A stretch of 64,000 nucleotides of DNA from Flavobacteriia bacterium (GCA_026391005.1 JAPLEV010000052.1:1-64000), one strand, 5' to 3'. Positions 44,134-53,165 are shown, counted from the first letter of the stretch. The notes: a model not told the origin generated them from the sequence alone. Numbers and translations are program-made.

Positions 44134-44841
44134 ATGAGCAATACATTAGACAATAATAATGCGCTAACTGCAGCAGCTAGCAGAGCATTTTTCAGAAGTG
44201 TTTACACGTATATGTTTGGAGCACTTGGTATATCAGGAATTATTGCCTACACAACGGGAACGCCAGAATTCATGAATGAATATTTTATATCTAACGGCAG
44301 TATTTCCCCACTATTTTGGGTGGTTGTATTTGCACCACTTGGATTAGGCCTACTTATCCAACTTGGTTATAATAAACTTTCTCTTAGTATGTTAACCTTA
44401 CTTTTTATTGCCTACTCCGCTTTGATGGGATTAAGTTTATCCGTTATTTTTCTAATATACACTGAAGGAGCTATTTTTTCGACATTTTTCGTGACTGCTG
44501 GTGCTTTTGCAGGCATGGCCATTATAGGATACACTACGAAAACAGACCTAACCAAATTCGGTAGCCTGTTGTATATGGTTTTTATAGGAATGTTCATTGC
44601 AGGAATAGTAAACATTTTTATGAAAAGTGATTCTATGGGATTCATTATTGCCTGTTTGGGTGTATTTGTCTTTACAGGATTAACAGCGTATTCGATGCAA
44701 CAACTAAAAGGTGTTGCTGAATCACCAGACTATTCGGAAGATCAACGTAATAAGTTAGCATTGATTGGTGGTTTACAATTGTATATACTATTTATCAACT
44801 TATTTTTATCGCTTCTCCGCATCTTTGGAGGTAGAAACTGA
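44134..44841 (+). CDS. Bax inhibitor-1/YccA-family membrane protein
   Basis: 235 residues with seven hydrophobic segments. The N-terminal AASRAFFRSVYTYMFGALGISGIIAY, the YTEGAIFSTFFVTAGAFAGMAIIGYTTKTDLTKFGSLLYMVFIGM core and the C-terminal ALIGGLQLYILFINLFLSLLRIFGG, with the conserved acidic/aromatic pattern, identify the BI-1/YccA/YbhL family. Bacterial members act as pH-sensitive calcium leak channels or regulate FtsH; the role here is not known. It follows folE by 19 bp on the same strand. Confidence 0.9.
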   Translation: MSNTLDNNNALTAAASRAFFRSVYTYMFGALGISGIIAYTTGTPEFMNEYFISNGSISPLFWVVVFAPLGLGLLIQLGYNKLSLSMLTLLFIAYSALMGLSLSVIFLIYTEGAIFSTFFVTAGAFAGMAIIGYTTKTDLTKFGSLLYMVFIGMFIAGIVNIFMKSDSMGFIIACLGVFVFTGLTAYSMQQLKGVAESPDYSEDQRNKLALIGGLQLYILFINLFLSLLRIFGGRN

Positions 44842-44886
44842 GAATTAAGACTTCATTAAAATAATGACTTTTATCTTTGAAAATGA

Positions 44887-44915
44887 TTGGCAATACTAAT
44901 CTTTTTTTAACTTTG
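44887..44915 (+). promoter_or_regulatory. Putative promoter of a 32-residue membrane protein
   Basis: TTG 44887-44889, 18 nt, TAACTTTG 44908-44915: exact match to both Bacteroidota boxes. The start codon of the small gene is at 44929. A second -7-like box, TATCTTTG, lies at 44872-44879. Confidence 0.6.
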
Positions 44916-44928
44916 AAAAAAATAATTT

Positions 44929-45027
44929 ATGTCAGATAATTTCTTTGAAGAATCAACAGTCGCTCTTGGAACAATTTATACAATTTTTGTGATTAGCGTA
45001 ATTGTTTCTATTTTAGTTTGGGGATAA
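44929..45027 (+). CDS. Small single-pass membrane protein (32 residues)
   Basis: ATG...TAA frame absent from the ORF track because of its size. It encodes an acidic N-terminus (MSDNFFEEST) then one hydrophobic stretch of about 20 residues ending VSILVWG. A textbook promoter sits 14 bp upstream, and the frame fills most of the space between the BI-1 and GH3 genes, which supports it being real. I do not recognise the family; size and topology resemble small accessory subunits of respiratory or transport complexes, but nothing ties it to one. Confidence 0.55.
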   Translation: MSDNFFEESTVALGTIYTIFVISVIVSILVWG

Positions 45028-45066
45028 TTTTTCTTTGCAGTTAACGACCACTAAGGTAATATCGAA

Positions 45067-46578
45067 ATGGCAATTGATGCGATCTTTTCATGGTATATTG
45101 AAAAACGAATTCATCGTATTGCAAATTATAGAAACAACCCTCTTTTTTGCCAGGAAGATGTATTATCTACCCTAATTACAAAAGCAGGAAACACCTCGTT
45201 TGGAAACCACCATAGATTTGAAAAGATCTCAAGTTACGAAGACTTTTCTGCCTCAGTACCCATCCAGGATTATACAACACTTAAGCCTTTTATAGAAAGA
45301 TCCATCGCTGGAGAACTTGATGTTGTTTGGCCTGGTAAAACAGATTCTTTTGCAAAATCATCAGGAACCACAGGTGATCGCGTAAAAATACTTCCGGTAA
45401 CAATGGATTCCTTGAACGAGAATCATTTCGCAGGTGGAAAAGATTTATTAGCCAATTACTACCTTAATCACCCATCGAGAAAGTTGTATTCAAAAAAACA
45501 TTTAGTGATTGGTGGAAGTGCTGATTTAACACAAAAAAACGCTAATGGATTCGTTGGTGATCTTTCAGCTATAATCGTTAAAAACTTACCCTGGTGGACT
45601 GAATACAGACGCACTCCATCGGTAGAAATTGCCCTTAATCCCGATTGGGAATCAAAATTAGAGGAAATGGCGAAAGCTACAATTTCAGAAAACATAGGAA
45701 TTATTACCGGTGTCCCTAGTTGGACTTTACTACTTATTAAGCGCGTTCTTGAACTATCCGGTAAAAGTAATTTACATGATGTTTGGCCAAATTTAGAATT
45801 GTATATGCATGGAGGAATGAATTTCGCTCCTTATGAAAAAGAATTTAAGAAATTGATACCATCCCAAAATATGAACTATGTTGATTCATACAATTCATCC
45901 GAAGGATTTTTTGGAATGCAAGATCAATTAAACTCAAAAGAGTTACTCCTAATGACAGATTCTGGCGTGTTTTTTGAATTTATTCCTATGGATTCATTTG
46001 ATGGAATAAACTCGAAAGTTATCGTACCCCTAGGTGAAGTTGATATAAATACGGAATATGCTTTAGTGATAAGCACATCAGCAGGTTTATGGCGTTATAT
46101 CATAGGTGACACATTGCGATTCGTTTCTACTTCTCCTTTTCGTTTTATAATATCGGGACGAACAACACATTTCATCAACTGTTTTGGTGAAAAAATGATT
46201 GTTCAACATGCAGAAAGTGCTTTAACAGATATTTGCCACCAACTAAATGCACAAATAAACGATTTTACCGTTGGTCCATATTTTAATGAATCAGGTTCAA
46301 ATGGCGGACACGAATGGTTCATAGAGTTTGATAGAGAACCAAAATTTCTTGATGAATTCGAGATTGCGCTAGACATGGCACTAAAAAAATACAATTCAGA
46401 TTATGAAGCCAAAAGATTTAAAAATATTAATATCGGAATTCCTAAATTTAATTATTTAAAAAAAGGTAGTTTTGAGCAGTGGCTAAAAAGTAAAGGAAAA
46501 TTAGGTGGGCAGCACAAAGTCCCGCGCTTGTTAAACGAACGAACTATTCTTGATGAAATTCAAGAACTGAATAAATGA
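45067..46578 (+). CDS. GH3-family acyl-adenylating protein
   Basis: 503 residues. Matches the GH3 family (named for plant auxin-responsive genes): the first half has FAKSSGTTGDRVKILPVT, the phosphate-binding loop of ANL adenylating enzymes; the middle has MNYVDSYNSSEGFFGMQD; the second half has VISTSAGLWRYIIGDTLRFVS and FINCFGEKMIVQHAE. Plant members join amino acids to jasmonate or auxin; bacterial members are widespread in Bacteroidota with few defined reactions. Residues for adenylation look complete. Its stop overlaps the start of the next gene (ATGA). Acyl substrate and acceptor unknown. Confidence 0.88.
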   Translation: MAIDAIFSWYIEKRIHRIANYRNNPLFCQEDVLSTLITKAGNTSFGNHHRFEKISSYEDFSASVPIQDYTTLKPFIERSIAGELDVVWPGKTDSFAKSSGTTGDRVKILPVTMDSLNENHFAGGKDLLANYYLNHPSRKLYSKKHLVIGGSADLTQKNANGFVGDLSAIIVKNLPWWTEYRRTPSVEIALNPDWESKLEEMAKATISENIGIITGVPSWTLLLIKRVLELSGKSNLHDVWPNLELYMHGGMNFAPYEKEFKKLIPSQNMNYVDSYNSSEGFFGMQDQLNSKELLLMTDSGVFFEFIPMDSFDGINSKVIVPLGEVDINTEYALVISTSAGLWRYIIGDTLRFVSTSPFRFIISGRTTHFINCFGEKMIVQHAESALTDICHQLNAQINDFTVGPYFNESGSNGGHEWFIEFDREPKFLDEFEIALDMALKKYNSDYEAKRFKNINIGIPKFNYLKKGSFEQWLKSKGKLGGQHKVPRLLNERTILDEIQELNK

Positions 46579-47378
46579 AGCAGATTTATCTATTTTTCAT
46601 CCTAATACTAGTGAATGATGCGTATACGCAAAAATTCACATGGGTCAAAATTGATGAAATAAACCTACCGAAAACTTGCGAATATTGGGAAGTAGACGGC
46701 CTAGGCAATTATTACTTTATGGAACAGCAACAAATAGCAAAACACAATGCTAAAGGACTTATTTTATATCAAATGAGTAGTAAAAAGCAAGGTGAAATAA
46801 GCCAGTTGATTCAAATTAATGCGCTTAAAATGATTGTTTTTTCAGAAACGCAGCAGCAAATATGCATTTTAGATAATACCCTTACCACAAACGGCAACTG
46901 CTTTCCATTTGAAAATATTGGACTACAAAATGTCAAATTAGTGTGTAATTCAAATAGGCCAAATTTAATCTGGCTATATAACGAATATAATGCAGGACTT
47001 CATTTATTTGATTTTGTAAATAATAAAATAATACAATCCGTCACCAATCTAATAAGTATTGTAGGTCTCGAGAATGTTCAACAAATCATAGAAATTGAAT
47101 CTAATCTTTATGTTCTAGACTCAAAAGGAAAAGTAATTGTATTTGATCTATTTATGAATCAAAAATATAGTTTTAATATTACCGGAAACTATATTTACAA
47201 GGGAGAAAAAACTTTTTGCACCCTTGAAACTAGTAAATTAAATATTTTTACATTGTCAGGAGAGCCATTGCATACGATTGATTTACCAATTGAATCAACA
47301 GATTTAGTAGTTATTAGCAACCAATATTACTTCCAAAATAAAAATAAAATAATTAATTTCGAATTGAAAAGAGATTAG
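46575..47378 (+). CDS. Secreted protein of unknown function, beta-propeller-like
   Basis: 267 residues with a signal peptide (IYLFFILILVNDAYTQ). The mature part consists of repeated strands with phrases such as VDGLGNYYFMEQQQIAKHNAKG, LIWLYNEYNAGLHLFDFVNNKI and LYVLDSKGKVIVFDLF, typical of blades in a degenerate propeller. No catalytic motif. It overlaps the GH3 gene by 4 bp, so it is translated with it, though a periplasmic propeller and a cytoplasmic acyl-adenylase have no evident common function. A family name cannot be assigned. Confidence 0.65.
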   Translation: MKQIYLFFILILVNDAYTQKFTWVKIDEINLPKTCEYWEVDGLGNYYFMEQQQIAKHNAKGLILYQMSSKKQGEISQLIQINALKMIVFSETQQQICILDNTLTTNGNCFPFENIGLQNVKLVCNSNRPNLIWLYNEYNAGLHLFDFVNNKIIQSVTNLISIVGLENVQQIIEIESNLYVLDSKGKVIVFDLFMNQKYSFNITGNYIYKGEKTFCTLETSKLNIFTLSGEPLHTIDLPIESTDLVVISNQYYFQNKNKIINFELKRD

Positions 47379-47432
47379 GGCTTAGAATAGTGCTGATTAA
47401 TTCTTATTTTAGCATTCTTAAATAAATTCATT

Positions 47433-48047
47433 ATGCACGTTGCTATTGCCGGAAATATTGGCGCAGGAAAAACCACTCTAACTAACCTACTCGCTAAGCA
47501 TTATAATTGGGAAACACATTATGAAGATGTTGATCAGAATCCCTATCTAAATGACTTTTATGAAGATATGCAGCGATGGTCTTTTAATCTGCAAATATAT
47601 TACTTGAACAGTAGGTTCATGCAAATTCAGGATATCCGTAATACGAAGGGAACCGTTATCCAAGACCGCACCATCTATGAGGACGCTTTTATTTTCGCTC
47701 CGAATTTACATTCCATGGGCTTGATGACAACCCGAGATTTTGAAAATTACTTTACACTATTTAATCTAATGGATTCCTTCGTTAGTCCGCCAGACTTGCT
47801 AATATACTTGCGTGCAAGCGTGCCTACCCTTGTAAACCACATCCAAAAAAGAGGAAGAGATTACGAGGAAAGTATTCGCCTTGATTATCTAAAAAGATTA
47901 AACGAACGTTATGAGGCATGGATTTCTACTTACGATAAAGGCAAGTTGTTAATCATTGATATTGACAATAATAACTTTACTGAAAACCAAGAAGATTTGG
48001 GTAAAATTATCAACTCGATAGATGCCGAAATAAACGGCTTATTTTAA
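47433..48047 (+). CDS. Deoxynucleoside kinase
   Basis: 204 residues, normal for the dNK/dGK/dAK family. P-loop AGNIGAGKTTL, the ENPYLNDFY-like QNPYLNDFYEDMQRWSFNLQIYYL helix that shapes the nucleoside pocket, VIQDRTIYEDAFIF (the DR[S/T] base and catalytic region), and the LID arginines in KRGRDYEESIRLDYL. It salvages deoxynucleosides by 5'-phosphorylation; purine versus pyrimidine preference is not certain. It is followed by hldD at 5 bp. Confidence 0.9.
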   Translation: MHVAIAGNIGAGKTTLTNLLAKHYNWETHYEDVDQNPYLNDFYEDMQRWSFNLQIYYLNSRFMQIQDIRNTKGTVIQDRTIYEDAFIFAPNLHSMGLMTTRDFENYFTLFNLMDSFVSPPDLLIYLRASVPTLVNHIQKRGRDYEESIRLDYLKRLNERYEAWISTYDKGKLLIIDIDNNNFTENQEDLGKIINSIDAEINGLF

Positions 48048-48052
48048 TCTAA

Positions 48053-49018
48053 ATGATAGTAGTAACTGGTGCTGCAGGGTTTATTGGGAGCTGCTTGATT
48101 GGGGAACTTAACCGGAAAGGGCTGCAGGAAATAATTGCCGTTGATGAGGAGGAGAGATCCGATAAAAAAGTAAATTATTCCACCAAAAAAATTCAGCAAT
48201 TTATTAATAGACAGCACTTTATTAATTGGCTAGAAACCAATGCATCCGGTGTTAAGTTTGTTTTTCACATTGGAGCAAGAACAGATACTACTGAAAAAAG
48301 CGTAGACATTTTCAATGAATTAAATTTAAATTATTCCAAATCAATATGGAAAATTTGTGCCCTTCATCAAATACCGATGGTCTATGCAAGCTCTGCAGCA
48401 ACCTATGGATTGGGTGAAAATGGCTACGAAGATAATCATGATACAATTCCATCTTTGAAACCATTAAATCCTTATGGCGATTCAAAACAAGCTTTTGATT
48501 GTTGGGTATTGGAACAAACAGAATGTCCTCCATTTTGGGCTGGATTAAAATTCTTTAATGTTTATGGTCCAAATGAATACCACAAAGGAAGAATGGCAAG
48601 TGTGATTTTTCATACCTTCCATCAAATTAAAGAAAAGGGAGAAATGCGCTTATTTCGTTCGCATAACCCAAATTATAAAAATGGTGAACAATTACGCGAT
48701 TTTATATATGTAAAGGATGTGGTAAATGTTTGCAGCTTTTTAATGGATAAAACACCAAAAAGTGGCATCTATAATTTAGGATCAGGAAAAGCAAGGACCT
48801 TCATGGATTTAGCATCCTTGACCTTTACTTCATTAGGACTAAGTCCTAAAATAGATTTTGTTGACACACCAGAAGACATTAGATCAACGTATCAATACTT
48901 TACCGAAGCAGACATGACTAAATTAGTTGAAGTTGGATACTCCTATCCTTTTCATACCTTAGAAGAAGGGATTTCAGACTACGTCGAAAATTACTTGTTA
49001 AAAGAAGTTATTTTTTAG
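48053..49018 (+). CDS. hldD: ADP-L-glycero-D-manno-heptose 6-epimerase HldD
   Basis: 321 residues, an extended SDR. The NADP-binding motif GAAGFIGS, the HIGARTDTTE segment specific to the heptose epimerases, catalytic YASSAATYG...YGDSK (Ser-Tyr-Lys), and NVYGPNEYHKGRMASV, which is a strong HldD signature. It converts ADP-D-glycero-D-manno-heptose to the L-glycero form used in LPS inner core. Together with gmhA in this window it implies heptose-containing LPS, although the kinase and phosphatase genes are elsewhere. Convergent with the DUF6089 gene. Confidence 0.92.
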   Translation: MIVVTGAAGFIGSCLIGELNRKGLQEIIAVDEEERSDKKVNYSTKKIQQFINRQHFINWLETNASGVKFVFHIGARTDTTEKSVDIFNELNLNYSKSIWKICALHQIPMVYASSAATYGLGENGYEDNHDTIPSLKPLNPYGDSKQAFDCWVLEQTECPPFWAGLKFFNVYGPNEYHKGRMASVIFHTFHQIKEKGEMRLFRSHNPNYKNGEQLRDFIYVKDVVNVCSFLMDKTPKSGIYNLGSGKARTFMDLASLTFTSLGLSPKIDFVDTPEDIRSTYQYFTEADMTKLVEVGYSYPFHTLEEGISDYVENYLLKEVIF

Positions 49019-49019
49019 A

Positions 49020-49886
49020 TCAGCGTAGAACGGGGCATTTATTCCCTCTTCCTAAGCGTATGGTTACCATGCCGCCACAGTAAACATACCAATCTTTTGT
49101 TGTTGGGTTTCCTCTTCTAGCATAACGATTATCAATCAAACTTTGATTAGATAGATCAGCCGCTAAAGCACCATACTCGCTAGCTATTATGGCTGGATCA
49201 ACATAAGATGCCGATTTTACATCATCCAGATAATCAGTAAAAGTTTTCCGTATTGCAAGGTCGAAATTAAAGGAAACATTTTTCCCTACTGAAGCTTTAA
49301 CACCTAGGCCCAATGGAATACAAACTTGGAACTTTGAATATTTGCGTTTACTATTAGCAGAAGTTCCTTGACCTTCCGTTCCCAAGGCCTGAAGATCAAT
49401 AGTTTCACCATTAATGATTACACTAGGACTCATATAAAACACCCCCATTTGAGCCAAGATATAGGCCGTTGCAGTATTCCGCTTTTGTCCAAATTGAAAT
49501 GGAAAATAATGAAATTCAATTCCGCCAGCGACTTCCTTAATAGGAGATTCAAAGCTTAGATTTCGATTAATGGTAACGGGGTTTTTAGCATCACTGTCAT
49601 AAGCTTCAACTTTTCCCTGCAGATAATTAAATCGCAAACTAAGTCTAGAATGAACATTATACCTAAACATTAAGCCACCAGCCCAATTACTTTTATAGAA
49701 AGGCTTAAATTGATTTAAGTCGCCTAAATAATACATTTGGCCGATGGAAAAACCGAATTCAGACCGCGAAAAAAAATTTGCTTGCTGACTAAAAGAAACA
49801 TTTCCCCAAAAAAGAAAAAAAAATGGTAAAAGTATTTTGATGAAACGTTTATAAATCAAAAAAGAGCCCTTAAAACAAAACTTCAT
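49020..49886 (-). CDS. DUF6089-type outer-membrane beta-barrel protein
   Basis: 288 residues. N-terminal signal region with a rather long basic start (MKFCFKGSFLIYKRFIKILLPFFFLFWGNVSFSQQ), then SEFGFSIGQMYYLGDLNQFKPFYKSNWAGGLMFRYNVHSRLSLRFNY, the usual opening of the Bacteroidota family DUF6089, and alternating strands to the end. It should be a small eight-stranded barrel in the outer membrane. The start codon overlaps the WD40 gene's stop (ATGA). Family function unknown. Confidence 0.8.
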   Translation of the reverse strand: MKFCFKGSFLIYKRFIKILLPFFFLFWGNVSFSQQANFFSRSEFGFSIGQMYYLGDLNQFKPFYKSNWAGGLMFRYNVHSRLSLRFNYLQGKVEAYDSDAKNPVTINRNLSFESPIKEVAGGIEFHYFPFQFGQKRNTATAYILAQMGVFYMSPSVIINGETIDLQALGTEGQGTSANSKRKYSKFQVCIPLGLGVKASVGKNVSFNFDLAIRKTFTDYLDDVKSASYVDPAIIASEYGALAADLSNQSLIDNRYARRGNPTTKDWYVYCGGMVTIRLGRGNKCPVLR

Positions 49887-50788
49887 AATACCTTATTAAA
49901 AGACCAGCATAATATAGAATGATCGTCGGAACAAGAAACGAAAGAATGTTCATTTTGTTTCATTAGTGCGTTAACTGAAAAACGATGCCCGCCTTGTTTG
50001 GATTCAATTTTTTGGATCAAGGTCCAAGTTTTTGTATCCCAAATTTTAATTGATTTATCGCGACTCGCTGAAACAACAATTTGACCATCTAGTAAAGATA
50101 TAATATCATAAATCACATATAGATGTGCGGGAAATTTGTAAATCAATTCATTTGAAACTTTATTCCAAATACACAAGTGTGCATCTTTACCGCCACTTAT
50201 AGAGAATAATTCAGAATATGAGCAAAAGGATGTCGCACCCATTATGTGACGTCCAAAAGTTGCATATTCATTAAAAGAGATACAGTCAAATGTTCTTAAG
50301 GTACCGTCCTCGCAACAAATCACAAAAGAGGATTCATCTCGATTTAGTACAATACGCCTAATTTTCCCGGCATTGGTGGGGATCTTCAGTAATAAATTGA
50401 ATGTAAGGGAATCCCAAATACAAATAGTTCCATTTGCATCAGCCGAATAAAACTGGGCGTTGATGCGATGCTCACAAATTGCAAAAACACCCGCATTATG
50501 CTCCCGTAATGATTGAATCTCGATACGTTTTTCAAGATCAAAAACAAGTAAAGCACCGGATTGTAAACCAACAACCAACTTTTTACACGTATCAATCAAG
50601 CCAATTGAGAAAGGAGTATCAGGTAATTTAATAGAAAAGGAATCTTGAATTCCAAGTTTTTTTGACCATCGAGCAATAAACTTATCCCCACTAGCAGAAT
50701 AAATAAAAGAATCATCTTCAGCTATTGCATAAACAGGACCAGTGTGCCCAGAAAAAGATAAGGATTTATGAAAATAAGAATCCGACAC
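49883..50788 (-). CDS. WD40-repeat protein
   Basis: 301 residues, GTG start that shares its G with the upstream gene's stop TAG. At least five to seven WD-like blades can be counted, for example FSGHTGPVYAIAEDDSFIYSASGDKFIARW, EHNAGVFAICEHRINAQFYSADANGTICIW, VVSASRDKSIKIWD and HSFVSCSDDHSILCW, so a seven-bladed propeller is likely. No signal peptide, so it should be a cytoplasmic scaffold. Cytoplasmic WD40 proteins are uncommon in bacteria and this one is coupled to genes for a TPR protein and a sulfolactate-type enzyme. Partner unknown. Confidence 0.85.
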   Translation of the reverse strand: MSDSYFHKSLSFSGHTGPVYAIAEDDSFIYSASGDKFIARWSKKLGIQDSFSIKLPDTPFSIGLIDTCKKLVVGLQSGALLVFDLEKRIEIQSLREHNAGVFAICEHRINAQFYSADANGTICIWDSLTFNLLLKIPTNAGKIRRIVLNRDESSFVICCEDGTLRTFDCISFNEYATFGRHIMGATSFCSYSELFSISGGKDAHLCIWNKVSNELIYKFPAHLYVIYDIISLLDGQIVVSASRDKSIKIWDTKTWTLIQKIESKQGGHRFSVNALMKQNEHSFVSCSDDHSILCWSFNKVL

Positions 50789-51615
50789 TACTCGTCATTC
50801 AACTCTATGTCACCATCATTGATATGCTGCAGGCGCTCAGCATAATCCGCTGGCAAGAAATCAAAGAATGTATCGCCACGGAGTCCTAGTCGGAGACATT
50901 CCAATGGAATTATATCATTCGGCGCGATATTCCCAAGATTGACTTCAGCACCAAATAACTTTATAAACCAGACTTGTTGATTTTTTTGAGGAGCTTCCCA
51001 TAAAATACTATCAGGAGAAACTTTAGCAATAATTCGATTAATAAGCATCGTATGCGCTGTTCCATTTGGGCGAAAAACACCTACGTTTCCGGCTTCTCTT
51101 CCTTCAGCAATCACTTTCCAGCTTCCTGCATCGAGTTCGGCTTTCATCGAATTCACCCATTTAGCAGGGGAAATAATTATTCCAGAATCTTTTGACCCTA
51201 CTTCAGAAAGAACTGTTTTATGTTTTGCTAATTGCTTTATAAGCTTACATTTTTCCTTGTGAGGGATAATAATAGATCCATCCGAAATCTCGGCTAAATC
51301 AAGGTCATATTTATCTAATAGACGCAAATAATCGTCATAACATCCTCTTGCATAAAATGCTTCAAAAAGAGTTCCTCCAAGGTAAGGCCTTAGTCCAGCA
51401 CTCTTGTATAAGTTAATTTTAGCAGCAAAATCTTTCGTAACGTATGAAGTTCCAAAACCAAACTTAACAATATCAGTTAAATGCGCTGAAGCTTCAATAA
51501 AATCCTCGGTTTCTCTTAATCCGAGACCTTTGTCCATCATCATTGTTAAACCTTGATTTCTTGGCTTATCAGATCTTACAGGTATAAAAGGGAGCTTAAA
51601 ATTTAATTCATTCAT
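50788..51615 (-). CDS. Phosphosulfolactate synthase (ComA family)
   Basis: 275 residues from ATG 51615 (MNELNFKLPFIPVRSDKPRNQGLTMMMDKGLGL); the track start 30 bp upstream lies within the TPR gene. ComA-like TIM barrel: KFGFGTSYVTKD, PYLGGTLFEAFYARG, LAEISDGSIIIPHKEK and the EVGSKDSGI and IAEGREAGNVG loops that bind phosphoenolpyruvate and sulfite in archaeal ComA. The known reaction adds sulfite to PEP, giving phosphosulfolactate for coenzyme M. Bacteroidota do not make coenzyme M; a role in sulfonate or sulfonolipid precursor (cysteate) supply is possible. ComB and ComC are not seen nearby. Overlaps the TPR gene and abuts the WD40 gene. Confidence 0.88.
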   Translation of the reverse strand: MNELNFKLPFIPVRSDKPRNQGLTMMMDKGLGLRETEDFIEASAHLTDIVKFGFGTSYVTKDFAAKINLYKSAGLRPYLGGTLFEAFYARGCYDDYLRLLDKYDLDLAEISDGSIIIPHKEKCKLIKQLAKHKTVLSEVGSKDSGIIISPAKWVNSMKAELDAGSWKVIAEGREAGNVGVFRPNGTAHTMLINRIIAKVSPDSILWEAPQKNQQVWFIKLFGAEVNLGNIAPNDIIPLECLRLGLRGDTFFDFLPADYAERLQHINDGDIELNDE

Positions 51616-53014
51616 CTTGTGACAAAGATACAAAATCCTTGTCATCTAACAATGAAGGATTTATTTCAAATAATTGCTTCGCTCTACTCTCGTCATTCGT
51701 TAGGCATTTTGCAAATAATTCGAGGGCATTTCTTTTTTGGCCAAGCATCCAGTTTAAGTTTACTTCTAGGACAGATGAAATTGCATTAGACTTATTATTG
51801 GCAATGAACGATTGTAAAAAATGCAGGGCGTCAACGGATGATGTTTTAGCTTTAAATGCTATATAATCCATTAAACAATCTTCGTCAGTAGCGTCCAATG
51901 ACAAAGAAGACTGATAATACTTATCTGCCTCCGAAACATTATCTATCTTTTCGTAAGCACCAGCTAAAACATGATGAATGGCAGCATTCTCAGGATCAAA
52001 ATCCAATGCTTTCCTTATCAAAACAATTCCTTCCTTGGTATTACCTTCTAAATCATCTATTATACCTAAACCAAGCCATGCCTCAGGTAGAGTTGGTGAT
52101 AATGCTATACTCATCTGGTAATAATGACGGGATAGATCGAATTCATTTAATTGCTCGTGTGCCTCTCCGATATAGCAAAGTGCCATAGCATCATCACCGT
52201 CTAAATTTATACACGTTTGAAATTTTTCAATCGCTTGATGATATTTTTCTAAGGATAAATAAGCATTTCCCATATTAAAATGAACAGGACTAAAAGATGG
52301 GTTAATTAAAGTTGAATAATCATAAGCCCATATAGCTTTTTCGTAATTCTCTGATTTAGAGAATGCGTTTCCTAAATTATACCAAGCTGTAAAAGAATAA
52401 GGATTTTCATCAATAAAATCTAAATAGCATTTAATTGCCTTTTCATAATTCCCAGATTGATCATAACAAAAGGCAATTTCATATAGGGCAGCTTCATTTT
52501 GCGGATTGGCATTTAAGGCTTCAGCTAAAACCTTACAAGCAGCTTTATAATCACCTATATTCTGGTATTCCATTGCAATGTCAAGGTAAACATCATCACG
52601 GTCTTCTATTTCACAGGACTCTAGCGCTAATTTAAAGTACCTAATCGCATTTTTATGATCGCGTAATTGACTAAAAATAGCGGCCTTTGTTAAATGTAAT
52701 TCTACAAGATTAAGCGTTGTTTTTTCGATGTGATTAAGAATGTCTAAGGCATCAGTCAAGAGCCCTAAACCACTTAATGATTGGGCCAATCGAAGATTAA
52801 ATAAGGGATTATAATTAAAATGATAATTCCCTAATTCTGCGGCTGAACGGGCCTTAACATATTGACCATTAATCAAAAAATGGTCAATCAATGCCTCTAA
52901 ACGATCGCTGTCTAAAAAGCCAATAGTAGCTCCTTTCAAATGAGCTTCAAAGTATTCTATATCTTCGTTTAACTTATTTTGCGAAAAATCATCATCATCA
53001 TCGTCGTCGAACAT
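51608..53014 (-). CDS. Tetratricopeptide-repeat protein
   Basis: 468 residues. It begins with an acidic run (DDDDDDD, residues 3-9) and then about ten TPR units, e.g. AALYEIAFCYDQSGNYEKAIKCYLDFIDENP, AWYNLGNAFSKSENYEKAIWAYDYSTLINP, VHFNMGNAYLSLEKYHQAIEKFQTCINL. No signal peptide or membrane segment, so a cytoplasmic scaffold. First gene of a compact operon; its stop overlaps the next start by 8 bp. The acidic N-terminus could bind cations or basic partners. The upstream 151 bp (53015-53165) contains only a doubtful 28-codon frame. Confidence 0.85.
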   Translation of the reverse strand: MFDDDDDDDFSQNKLNEDIEYFEAHLKGATIGFLDSDRLEALIDHFLINGQYVKARSAAELGNYHFNYNPLFNLRLAQSLSGLGLLTDALDILNHIEKTTLNLVELHLTKAAIFSQLRDHKNAIRYFKLALESCEIEDRDDVYLDIAMEYQNIGDYKAACKVLAEALNANPQNEAALYEIAFCYDQSGNYEKAIKCYLDFIDENPYSFTAWYNLGNAFSKSENYEKAIWAYDYSTLINPSFSPVHFNMGNAYLSLEKYHQAIEKFQTCINLDGDDAMALCYIGEAHEQLNEFDLSRHYYQMSIALSPTLPEAWLGLGIIDDLEGNTKEGIVLIRKALDFDPENAAIHHVLAGAYEKIDNVSEADKYYQSSLSLDATDEDCLMDYIAFKAKTSSVDALHFLQSFIANNKSNAISSVLEVNLNWMLGQKRNALELFAKCLTNDESRAKQLFEINPSLLDDKDFVSLSQDE

Positions 53015-53165
53015 AATATAATTTTATGTTAAAAATAAAAATTTAAGTTTGTGGATACAACCAGAAAGAACCTTAGTTATGAACAATTTAAATTTATATC
53101 TTAAAAGTAATGGCTTGAGCTATTTAATCAGTTGGCCTATAGTCGTTAATCTAAATAATGTATAA

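Noticed and set aside
53079-53165. 28-codon plus-strand frame in the gap before the TPR gene
   Set aside because: Ends exactly where the moxR stop begins but has no membrane segment, no promoter match and ordinary AT-rich composition; length is within chance expectation.
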